From: an uncultured Porphyromonas sp.
GTDB taxonomy: Bacteria; Bacteroidota; Bacteroidia; Bacteroidales; Porphyromonadaceae
Assembly (NCBI GenBank): GCA_943912835.1
Contig: CALTVJ010000041.1
Span: 1-17,028 of the forward strand
DNA: 17,028 nt
Direction of reading: 5' to 3'
Shown here: piece by piece, positions 1 through 6,277 of the stretch
Numbering within the stretch: the first letter of the stretch is position 1
Layout: the number at the start of each line of letters is the position of its first letter
Notes under the pieces: generated by a model
Told to the model about the DNA's origin: nothing
What the model saw: the letters and a program-made list of their open reading frames with translations, nothing else
Databases searched by the model: none
Position numbers and translations under genes: made by a program

Positions 1-2
1 TT

Positions 3-185
3 GGCTTGTTTATCAAGAAAGTGTATGCTGACCCATCTTTGGGATATAAGGTAGATCAAAAGTTTGATTTGCCAGCCAACTTTGCTCCTTGCTATGATGC
101 ACGTTCTGCTTGGGATGAGGTTTTCTCCGATTCGCCTGAAGACTGGGGAATGAGTAAAGAAGAGCCTCTAGCAGAGGTTGAATAA
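3..185 (+). CDS. C-terminal fragment of an unrecognised protein
   Basis: The reading frame is open from the left edge and ends at TAA (183-185), giving the last 60 residues of a protein whose start lies outside the window. The segment is soluble in character, begins GLFIKKVYADPSLGYKV and ends with an acidic tail (SKEEPLAEVE). It has no membrane segment, no T9SS sorting domain and no motif I can name. A strong hairpin terminator starts 23 nt after the stop, which supports a genuine gene end. Codon choice (GCT, AAG, GAG, TTC and TTT mixed) resembles the neighbours. I do not recognise the family and assign no function. Confidence 0.7.
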   Translation, partial: GLFIKKVYADPSLGYKVDQKFDLPANFAPCYDARSAWDEVFSDSPEDWGMSKEEPLAEVE

Positions 186-208
186 TTAGACCTTTCTACA
201 TACTCAGC

Positions 209-250
209 ATATAGAGCTTGCATCATTTTTGATGCAAGCTCTATATTTTT
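209..250 (+). terminator. Rho-independent terminator after the left-edge gene
   Basis: A perfect 16-bp stem (209-224 with 231-246) encloses a 6-nt loop and runs directly into TTTTT. It lies 23 nt after the stop codon at 185, so it ends the plus-strand gene entering from the left. Confidence 0.88.
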
Positions 251-499
251 CTTTCCCCTGTTTCTTCTTAATAGGGGGCTTAGAACTTATCTATGCAGCA
301 TATTTTTTCATTTTCATTAGACAATACTTTTCTGAGCATTAGGAATACAGAGATCTTCTTGGTAATAAGATAATCCTCATACATATGGTAAAAAGCTCTA
401 GAGAATAAATTCTGAATGCATTAGCTTTAGTTGAGGCAGTTTACACTGCTCGTACGCTGATCAAAACGAAAATAATTAATAAAGTATTTGCTATTTCGC
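251..499. other. Intergenic stretch with nothing recognised
   Basis: About 250 AT-rich bases lie between the left-edge terminator and the tRNA-Glu promoter. I see no ORF with coding character, no strong hairpin, no repeat array and no riboswitch-like structure on either strand. With the flanking terminator and promoter it makes up most of the 388-bp gene-free gap from 186 to 573. Confidence 0.5.
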
Positions 500-530
500 T
501 TGCAAGTTTCAAAAATATATGCTAACTTTG
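500..530 (+). promoter_or_regulatory. Bacteroidota-type promoter for tRNA-Glu/rpsT unit
   Basis: TTG (500-502), a 20-nt spacer and TAACTTTG (523-530) match the Bacteroidota sigma-ABfr consensus (TTTG-N19-21-TAnnTTTG). The first 12 spacer bases, CAAGTTTCAAAA, and the bases after the -7 box (CAGT, then TGAGGGT) recur at the tRNA-Leu promoter at 14431-14461. Transcription should start just after the box and give a leader of about 35 nt with a GAGG-N6-CCTC mini-hairpin (about 542-555). No other TAnnTTTG box is seen before rpsT or the second tRNA, so this promoter probably drives all three genes. Confidence 0.8.
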
Positions 531-563
531 CAGTCGCAATTGAGGGTAATTCCTCGATAGCTT

Positions 564-646
564 TTGATAGGCTGGCCCATTCGTCTATCGGTTAGGACGC
601 CAGATTTTCATTCTGGAAAGAGGGGTTCGATTCCCCTATGGGCTAC
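564..646 (+). repeat. 83-bp direct repeat, copy A (tRNA-Glu plus leader)
   Basis: Positions 564-646 are identical base for base to 981-1063. The repeat covers the whole tRNA-Glu plus the 10-bp leader TTGATAGGCT. Copies are 417 bp apart and flank rpsT. Confidence 0.95.
574..645 (+). tRNA. tRNA-Glu (anticodon UUC), copy 1
   Basis: The 72-nt sequence folds as a cloverleaf. The 7-bp acceptor stem pairs GGCCCAT with ATGGGCT (G1-U72 wobble), the anticodon stem CCAGA/TCTGG encloses loop TTTTCAT with anticodon TTC, and the T arm is GGGG-TTCGATT-CCCC. The discriminator is A and no CCA is encoded (ACAAAT follows). It is identical to the copy at 991-1062. Its promoter is at 500-530, and it lies 40 bp upstream of rpsT, probably in the same transcript. 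Confidence 0.96.
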
Positions 647-685
647 AAATTAGAGATTAAAACACAAAGTAGATAAACAGTACAA

Positions 686-940
686 ATGGCAAATCATAAG
701 TCATCGATAAAGCGCATTCGTCAGTCGGCTAAGCGTCGTCTGCACAATCGCTACTATGCAAAGACAGCTCGTAATGCTGTGCGTAAGTTTCGTGCTTTGA
801 CGGATAGTGCTCAAGCTACTGAGATGCTGCCAAAGCTCGCATCGATGCTTGACCGTCTAGCTAACAAGGGTATTATTCATAAGAATAAGGCTGCTAACCT
901 TAAGAGTAAACTTGCTAAGCAAGTCATCAAGCTCGGTTAA
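686..940 (+). CDS. rpsT: 30S ribosomal protein S20
   Basis: This 84-residue basic protein has the S20 signature: it opens MANHKSSIKRIRQSAKRRLHNR, with further motifs KTARNAVRKF and GIIHKNKAANLKSKLAK. S20 binds 16S rRNA early in assembly of the small subunit and is a helical bundle. The length is normal for the family. It starts at ATG; no Shine-Dalgarno is visible, as is usual in Bacteroidota. Codons are those of highly expressed genes (CGT, AAG, GCT). It lies between two identical tRNA-Glu genes, with one promoter upstream (500-530) and one terminator downstream (1071-1108). The three are therefore probably transcribed together and separated by tRNA processing at their ends. Confidence 0.97.
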   Translation: MANHKSSIKRIRQSAKRRLHNRYYAKTARNAVRKFRALTDSAQATEMLPKLASMLDRLANKGIIHKNKAANLKSKLAKQVIKLG

Positions 941-980
941 GAAACGACTACGCGTTTACACCAGCGCTCAATAAATGGTG

Positions 981-1063
981 TTGATAGGCTGGCCCATTCG
1001 TCTATCGGTTAGGACGCCAGATTTTCATTCTGGAAAGAGGGGTTCGATTCCCCTATGGGCTAC
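981..1063 (+). repeat. 83-bp direct repeat, copy B (tRNA-Glu plus leader)
   Basis: This is the second copy of the 83-bp repeat at 564-646. The shared leader immediately before both tRNAs suggests a tandem gene duplication or gene conversion, not two independent tRNA genes. Confidence 0.95.
991..1062 (+). tRNA. tRNA-Glu (anticodon UUC), copy 2
   Basis: The 72 nt are identical to copy 1 (574-645), with the same cloverleaf and anticodon TTC. Unlike copy 1, the gene is followed directly by CCA (1063-1065), so the 3' end may be encoded here, possibly by chance. The identity extends 10 bp upstream of the tRNA and 1 bp downstream. A strong hairpin terminator begins 8 nt after the tRNA. Confidence 0.96.
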
Positions 1064-1070
1064 CAAAGAT

Positions 1071-1108
1071 AAGCTCTAGCTTGGTAAACCAAGCTAGAGC
1101 TTTCTTTT
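1071..1108 (+). terminator. Rho-independent terminator of the tRNA-Glu/rpsT unit
   Basis: A perfect 14-bp stem (1071-1084 with 1089-1102) encloses a TAAA loop and is followed by the T-rich tail TCTTTTC. It lies 8 nt after the second tRNA-Glu. Confidence 0.88.
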
Positions 1109-1283
1109 CACTATCATTACTTAAAGATTTTATCAAAGTAAGGCAAGTTACGTGAGGTCTAAAGTTATTCAAAGCATGTTCGATTAGGCTCTGTCTTTAG
1201 GCTGGCGATGAGCTTCGTTTGATGAATAATCTGGAAGAGAAGAAAAAGAAACTATTGATAGTTTGCATTTTCCTATAATCGCC

Positions 1284-1324
1284 ACGAGAGGCATTATCGT
1301 CTTAATTGTGATAATGCCTCTCGT
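1284..1324 (-). terminator. Hairpin terminator downstream of copA
   Basis: A perfect 15-bp stem (1284-1298 with 1310-1324) encloses an 11-nt loop, 20 nt beyond the copA stop on the minus strand. No run of Ts follows on the minus strand (GGCGATTATAGG), so it is not a textbook intrinsic terminator. The position and the perfect stem still favour a 3'-end role. The preceding 175 bp (1109-1283) contain nothing I recognise. Confidence 0.6.
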
Positions 1325-1344
1325 ATTGCATGTTTGACTTTATA

Positions 1345-3528
1345 CTATGTTCGGAGTTTGAGGCGAAGGCTATTAAGTACAACACTTAGGCTACTGATTG
1401 CCATTGTAGCACTAGCTATCATGGGGCTTAGCTCTATGCCCCATACAGGATAAAATATACCAGCAGCCAAAGGAATGGCTAAGACATTGTAGGCGAATGC
1501 CCAGAATAAATTCTGACGTATGGTGCGCAGGGTTAGCTTGGAGATGTGTAACATCTCGGGGAGTAATTGGATATCTCCATGAGTAATTGTAGCTTGAGCC
1601 GTCTCAATGGCTATATCACTACCAGTCCCCATAGCTATGCTTAGGTCTGCCTCTGCCAGAGCGGCACTGTCGTTGATACCATCTCCTATCATGGCAACAC
1701 GTTTACCTTGGGCTTTGAGCTTTTTGATATAATCAGCTTTGTCTTCGGGAAGCATCTCAGCTTGTATCGCATCAATACCCAAGCTCTCGCCTAGTATATG
1801 AGCCGTGTAGCGGTTATCGCCTGTAAGTAGATGAATGCTTATGCCTTGGGATTGTAATTGTGCTATTGCTTCTTTGATGCCTACTTTCATTTTATCCTCA
1901 ATCTCTATGTAGGCGATGACCTCAGATGGAGAAGCCAAGAAAACACGAGTCCCGTGTAAAGGGCTTGTATCTTGTGTTATTGGTGATACTAGATGCAGTT
2001 CGTTTAGGAGTCTTTCGTTTCCCAAGAAATAATCCTTTCCCTCAACCTTGGCTTTGATGCCTTGGCCTGGGATATTTTCCCAAGTTTCGATGTTGAGGCT
2101 TCCAGCACGCTCAAACTCCGAAGTAATGGCTTTGGCTATGGGATGTTCACTGCGTTCCTCGATACTTTTGAGTAATGATTGTAATCGCTCTGAATTATAG
2201 TTATTACTTAGGACTTCAAACTTAGTAAGACTAGGTTTCCCCTCTGTTATCGTACCAGTTTTATCAAAGACTATGGTATCAATATCTTTGGCGACTTCAA
2301 GGCTTTCGGCATCTTTGATGAGTATTCCTTTTTGGGCTGCTCTGCCGATACCTACCATAATGGCTGTGGGGGTAGCTAGTCCCAGAGCGCAGGGACAAGC
2401 TATAACCAGTACACTAAGGGCAGAGATGAGCCCCTTCTCCCAAAGCCCAACACCACCGAATAAGATCCAAGAAGCAAAAGTTAGAACAGAGAGCATAAGT
2501 ATAATGGGGACAAAGATTCTAGCGACTTTGTCTACGAGTTTTTGTACTGGGGCTTTGCTCCCTTGGGCATAGCGCACACGCTGGGCGATACGCCCAAGTA
2601 GTGTATCTTGGTGTAAGGCTGTGGCTCTTACTACAAAGCTGCCATTCTGATTGATGCTCCCAGCATGAACCCTATCGCCCTCTGCGCGATGCTTGGGGAT
2701 TGCTTCCCCTGTAAGCATACTTTCGTCCACATAGCTATTGCCCTCGGAGATAATGCCATCGACAGCGATGCGCTCCCCTGCACGCACAATGATGCGATCT
2801 CCCAAGATAAGGTCATAGATAGACACCTCTTGTTGCGAACCGTCTAAGGATAGGCGTAAGACACGCTTGGGTTGCAATGAAGCTAATTGCCTAATGGCTT
2901 CTGTGGTATGACTCTTAGCTCGAGCCTCGAGGAGTTTGCCAAGGAGGACGAATGCCAAAATCATTAAAGCAGCTTCGAAATAGGTGTGTGGAGCATGATC
3001 GTTTGCTAAGCTGATGAAAAGGATTACTAGGCTATACAAGTAAGCTGTGCAGGTGCTTAGGGCAACGAGTGTATCCATACCCATACCACCTTGCCTTATC
3101 TGGCGATAAGCTCTTATATAGAAGTCTTTACCAAAAAAGTATAGTCCTAATGTTGTCAGGAGCGCAACCAGGAGCGAGATACTCCACAGATGTAGCCAAG
3201 GCATAAGGCACATTAAGATGAAGCTTATGCATAGCGAACCGATTGTTTGTTGTTTGAGGTGGCGATACGCTTGTTGTCTAAGTTCTTCTATTTTGCTGTC
3301 GTCTTGGTACTCGTTTGCGACAACAAGTTGATATCCGCCCTCGGCTATGGCTTTGGCCATGTCTGAGGGGTGAATATGCTCCTCGTCGTATTCAACGATT
3401 GCCGAGGAGGTGGCTATATTGACGTTTGCTTCCTCTATGCCTTCAAGATTTTTGAGGATACTCTCCGCTCGTGCAGCGCAAGCGGCACAGTGTAGGCCAA
3501 GGAGCGGATATTCATGTTTTTGTTTCAT
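1345..3528 (-). CDS. copA: Cu(+)-exporting P1B-type ATPase
   Basis: This 727-residue inner-membrane pump uses ATP to export monovalent copper (or silver) from the cytoplasm. One N-terminal heavy-metal-associated domain carries the metal-binding C14-A-A-C17. A cluster of membrane helices follows, then the actuator loop TGEAIPK, the transmembrane metal site C378-P-C380, the phosphorylation motif DKTGTIT (D422), the nucleotide-domain SEHPIAK and the hinge GDGINDSAAL. YN in the seventh helix and MxxSS in the last helix (MAISS) are the marks of Cu+-specific P1B-1 pumps and argue against Zn/Cd transport. Length is normal for a one-HMA CopA. No metalloregulator or copper chaperone is adjacent. The gene follows rarA on the same strand after 83 bp in which I see no clear promoter. 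Confidence 0.95.
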   Translation of the reverse strand: MKQKHEYPLLGLHCAACAARAESILKNLEGIEEANVNIATSSAIVEYDEEHIHPSDMAKAIAEGGYQLVVANEYQDDSKIEELRQQAYRHLKQQTIGSLCISFILMCLMPWLHLWSISLLVALLTTLGLYFFGKDFYIRAYRQIRQGGMGMDTLVALSTCTAYLYSLVILFISLANDHAPHTYFEAALMILAFVLLGKLLEARAKSHTTEAIRQLASLQPKRVLRLSLDGSQQEVSIYDLILGDRIIVRAGERIAVDGIISEGNSYVDESMLTGEAIPKHRAEGDRVHAGSINQNGSFVVRATALHQDTLLGRIAQRVRYAQGSKAPVQKLVDKVARIFVPIILMLSVLTFASWILFGGVGLWEKGLISALSVLVIACPCALGLATPTAIMVGIGRAAQKGILIKDAESLEVAKDIDTIVFDKTGTITEGKPSLTKFEVLSNNYNSERLQSLLKSIEERSEHPIAKAITSEFERAGSLNIETWENIPGQGIKAKVEGKDYFLGNERLLNELHLVSPITQDTSPLHGTRVFLASPSEVIAYIEIEDKMKVGIKEAIAQLQSQGISIHLLTGDNRYTAHILGESLGIDAIQAEMLPEDKADYIKKLKAQGKRVAMIGDGINDSAALAEADLSIAMGTGSDIAIETAQATITHGDIQLLPEMLHISKLTLRTIRQNLFWAFAYNVLAIPLAAGIFYPVWGIELSPMIASATMAISSLSVVLNSLRLKLRT

Positions 3529-3611
3529 GGTGTTTACTTTGTTTAGAGAGTTTGTTGCAATCTCTTATAAGTAAAACCATAGATGTATAGATTAAGTTTA
3601 ACGACAGGATA

Positions 3612-4916
3612 TTAGCTTTTTGTTTCATCCTCTGTCTTCCCCCAACGTCGTGTTTGTCGCTCTGCCAGTTGTCGCTCTTGTGCGTTGCTCGTGTCGGCTT
3701 GCCAAAACTTCGTACCAATAAGAGTATCAGGGAGATACTGTTGGTGGACAAAGTGCTGTGGATAGTCGTGCGCATAGAGATAATTTGAGCTATAGCCCAG
3801 CTCGCTCATGAGTTTGGTTGGAGCATTGCGTAGGTGTAGTGGAACAGGCTGGTTGCCGCTCTGTCGTACACAATCGAGAGCTTGGTCAATAGCTCGGTAG
3901 GCTGAGTTGCTTTTCTCTGAGCAAGCCAAGTAAATAGTGGCTTCGGCTAGAGGAATACGTCCCTCTGGCCAACCGATACGTTCGAGTGTATCTGCACAGG
4001 CATTAGCCATAAGTAGGGCATTGGGATTGGCTAAGCCAATATCTTCGGCTGCAGAGATGACTAGCCTACGAGCAATAAACGAAGGGTCTTCGCCCCCCTC
4101 AATGAGTCGGGCTAACCAATATAAAGCTGCATCGGGGTCGCTTCCTCTGATGGACTTGATGAGGGCTGAGGCTATGTCGTAATGTAGCTCACCTCCCTTG
4201 TCAAAGGCTATGGGGTTGGCTTGTACGTTCTCTCGGACTAAGGCGTCTGTGATGTATAGTGGGTTTTGTATCGTCGCATTGCAGACTAACTCTAAGATGT
4301 TGAGCGCACGACGTGCATCACCACCAGAGAGGTGAATTAAGGCTTCGCTCTGGTCTAAGTAAATTTCTCGCTCTCGTAAGATTTCGTCTGTCTGTATGGC
4401 TAGTCTAAGGAGTGCCTCTATTTCGTGAGGTTTGAGAGGATTGAGTGTATAGACTTGGCAACGAGAGAGGAGGGGGCGAATAAGCTCAAAGCTGGGGTTC
4501 TCCGTTGTCGCCCCAATGAGGGTGAATACTCCTCGCTCAATAGCTCCGAGTAGACTGTCTTGCTGGCTCTTGCTGAAACGGTGTATTTCGTCAATGAATA
4601 GAATTGGGCGTTCGCTTGAAGAGAACATACTCTTTTGCTCGCTCTGGATACGTTCGATGACTTCACGCACATCTTTGACTCCTGCATTGATTGCACTAAG
4701 AGCATAAAACTCTGTGTTTAAGCTTGAAGCAATAATTTCGGATAGAGTCGTTTTGCCCACCCCTGGAGGCCCCCAGAAGATGATGCTCGGCAAACGTTTT
4801 TGCTCAATCATCAGTCTTAGGCTTGCCTTAGGAGCTAAGAGGTGTTCTTGCCCGAAGTAACCGTCTAAGCTCTTAGGGCGCATACGCTCTGCAAGGGGTA
4901 TTAGTTTGTGATTCAT
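3612..4916 (-). CDS. rarA: Replication-associated recombination ATPase RarA/MgsA
   Basis: This 434-residue AAA+ protein belongs to the clamp-loader-like RarA/MgsA/WRNIP1 family, which acts at stalled replication forks and gaps with SSB. It shows Walker A GPPGVGKTT (49-57), Walker B LFIDE (106-110) followed by IHRF, sensor-1 region GATTENPSFE (135-144) and an arginine finger in LLSRCQ (R152). The C-terminal part, with GSDPDAALYWLARLIEGGEDP and the later LGYSSNYLYAHDYP, is the family's tetramerisation domain. Length is standard. The ATG is well placed 24 nt behind a TATCTTTG box (4941-4948). copA follows on the same strand 83 bp downstream, but the functions are not obviously linked. Confidence 0.95.
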   Translation of the reverse strand: MNHKLIPLAERMRPKSLDGYFGQEHLLAPKASLRLMIEQKRLPSIIFWGPPGVGKTTLSEIIASSLNTEFYALSAINAGVKDVREVIERIQSEQKSMFSSSERPILFIDEIHRFSKSQQDSLLGAIERGVFTLIGATTENPSFELIRPLLSRCQVYTLNPLKPHEIEALLRLAIQTDEILREREIYLDQSEALIHLSGGDARRALNILELVCNATIQNPLYITDALVRENVQANPIAFDKGGELHYDIASALIKSIRGSDPDAALYWLARLIEGGEDPSFIARRLVISAAEDIGLANPNALLMANACADTLERIGWPEGRIPLAEATIYLACSEKSNSAYRAIDQALDCVRQSGNQPVPLHLRNAPTKLMSELGYSSNYLYAHDYPQHFVHQQYLPDTLIGTKFWQADTSNAQERQLAERQTRRWGKTEDETKS

Positions 4917-4940
4917 GCTTCGTCTTCGTGTTTGCTATTA

Positions 4941-4948
4941 CAAAGATA
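4941..4948 (-). promoter_or_regulatory. -7 promoter element of rarA
   Basis: On the minus strand the sequence reads TATCTTTGTA, a match to TAnnTTTG, 24 nt before the rarA ATG. No TTG is found at the expected -33 position. Instead a 10-bp direct repeat occupies that area (4960-4984). Confidence 0.65.
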
Positions 4949-4959
4949 TAGCAATAATC

Positions 4960-4984
4960 ATGGTTTCGTTTAGAATGGTTTCGT
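4960..4984 (-). repeat. 10-bp direct repeat upstream of the rarA -7 box
   Basis: ACGAAACCAT (minus strand) occurs twice, at 4960-4969 and 4975-4984, with a 15-bp centre-to-centre distance. The nearer copy lies 11 nt upstream of the -7 box, in the spacer/-33 region. A regulator binding site is possible; the repeat alone does not prove it. Confidence 0.5.
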
Positions 4985-5219
4985 CGTCTCACTTAAACGG
5001 CATTTGTTATCTAGGTAGGATAATGATTGTCGATTCGGTAGGACGATTGAGCTGAGGTGTTGAGTCGTCATAAAGAGTCATAAAGAGCCTGCATGACGTT
5101 CTCCAGAATAATAAGTTTCGTTTATGTAATAGCCTGATAAGAGTCATCTGATCTTGGAGTGTATAACTGAGTACGTTGTATTGAATTGATGTGTATATCT
5201 ATGTTGATAACTCAAGCTC
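4985..5219. other. Divergent intergenic region between rarA and dapA
   Basis: The 370-bp gap between the rarA and dapA start codons (4917-5286) contains the rarA -7 box and direct repeat on the left and the dapA promoter on the right. The 235 bases between them hold a perfect tandem 10-mer GTCATAAAGA (5067-5076, 5077-5086) and otherwise no gene, hairpin or RNA I can support. Confidence 0.45.
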
Positions 5220-5250
5220 TTGCAAAAGGAAGCTATACTTTGTACCTTTG
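5220..5250 (+). promoter_or_regulatory. Promoter of the dapA operon
   Basis: TTG (5220-5222), a 20-nt spacer and TACCTTTG (5243-5250) match the Bacteroidota vegetative promoter consensus. The box is followed by TAATAG, and the dapA ATG lies 36 nt downstream. No comparable promoter is seen in the short gaps between the following four genes. Confidence 0.75.
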
Positions 5251-5286
5251 TAATAGAAGACTGAGTCTTAGCATTTAGTCTCAGAA

Positions 5287-6234
5287 ATGATGACGTATAA
5301 AACGAACGATAACGTGATAAATACAGATAAACGGTTGTTCTCTGGTATGGGGGTGGCATTGGTTTGCCCATTTTTACCCACGGGAGAGATTGACTACCCT
5401 AGCTTAGAGCGTCTGCTGGCACATATTCTCGCTGGTGGAGCAGACTTTGTCGTAGTCCATGGGACGACAGGAGAGTCGCCATGTCTAAATAGAGAGGAAC
5501 GTTTGGAAATGACACGTTTTGTCGTTCGTTATATCGCTGGTCGTATCCCCGTGATGATTGGCTTAGGTGGGAACAATACGCGAGAGCTTGGAGAACGTAT
5601 GCGAGAGTTAGATTGCGAAGGGCTCAGTGGTATTCTCTCGGTGGTACCTTATTATAATAAGCCAACACAGGAGGGTTTGTACCGACATTTCGCTCATCTC
5701 GCAGAGTGCTCTCCGCTCCCGATAGTTTTGTATAATGTACCAGGGCGTGTTGGGGTCAATATGATGCCCGAGACTGTCGCTCGCTTAGCCAAGCAGTACG
5801 ACAATATCGTTGGAGTCAAAGAGGCTTCGGGCTTTGTCTCGCAGGCTGAGGCGGCAAGTAAGTTGATTGAGCGAAGCGATTTTGCTATTCTCTCAGGAGA
5901 TGACAATATCTCCGTAGATTTTATTCGTAACGGAGCTTGTGGTGTTATTTCGGTCATTGGTAATGCCTATCCAAAGCTGTTCACAGAGCTGATACACTTG
6001 GCGATGCGAGGCAAGTATAATGAGGCAGATATGATACAGGTGCAGCTCCGAGATTTGAATATCCAACTTTTTGCCAATGGTAATCCGAGTGGTATCAAAG
6101 CCTTGCTTTATCAACAAGGGATTATCGCACATAATGAGTTGCGCTTACCTCTCGTGCCTGTGAGCGATGAGGTCTATCGTTTGCTGAACGTAGCTCGCTT
6201 GGCTGTCGATGAGTATATTCGTGAGCAATCATAA
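5287..6234 (+). CDS. dapA: 4-hydroxy-tetrahydrodipicolinate synthase
   Basis: This cytosolic TIM-barrel aldolase condenses pyruvate with aspartate semialdehyde, the first committed step to diaminopimelate and lysine. Visible motifs are GTTGESP (59-65), YYNKPTQEGLY (122-132), YNVPGRVGVN with the catalytic tyrosine Y149 and R154, and GVKEASG with Schiff-base lysine K178. The protein is 315 residues, about 15-20 longer than usual. The extra part is the polar N-terminus before FSGMGVALVCPF, so translation could begin at 5290 or further in, but no better ATG lies between residue 2 and M21. It heads a plus-strand run, and the next gene begins after 43 bp. The NAL/DHDPS superfamily is broad, but motif spacing fits DapA best. 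Confidence 0.92.
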   Translation: MMTYKTNDNVINTDKRLFSGMGVALVCPFLPTGEIDYPSLERLLAHILAGGADFVVVHGTTGESPCLNREERLEMTRFVVRYIAGRIPVMIGLGGNNTRELGERMRELDCEGLSGILSVVPYYNKPTQEGLYRHFAHLAECSPLPIVLYNVPGRVGVNMMPETVARLAKQYDNIVGVKEASGFVSQAEAASKLIERSDFAILSGDDNISVDFIRNGACGVISVIGNAYPKLFTELIHLAMRGKYNEADMIQVQLRDLNIQLFANGNPSGIKALLYQQGIIAHNELRLPLVPVSDEVYRLLNVARLAVDEYIREQS

Positions 6235-6277
6235 TTTGTTTTAGCGAATACTCACAACTAAATCAATAATACAGATA

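Noticed and set aside
564..1063. Repeated tRNA-Glu as attachment sites of an integrated element
   Set aside because: The repeats contain whole tRNA genes, the segment between them holds only rpsT, and there is no integrase or other mobile gene.
2273..2847. Open frames opposite or inside copA
   Set aside because: They lie wholly within well-supported copA sequence and show no independent coding features.
5067..5086. Tandem GTCATAAAGA as the start of a repeat array or CRISPR
   Set aside because: There are only two units, without spacers, and no cas gene; probably chance or a small local duplication.
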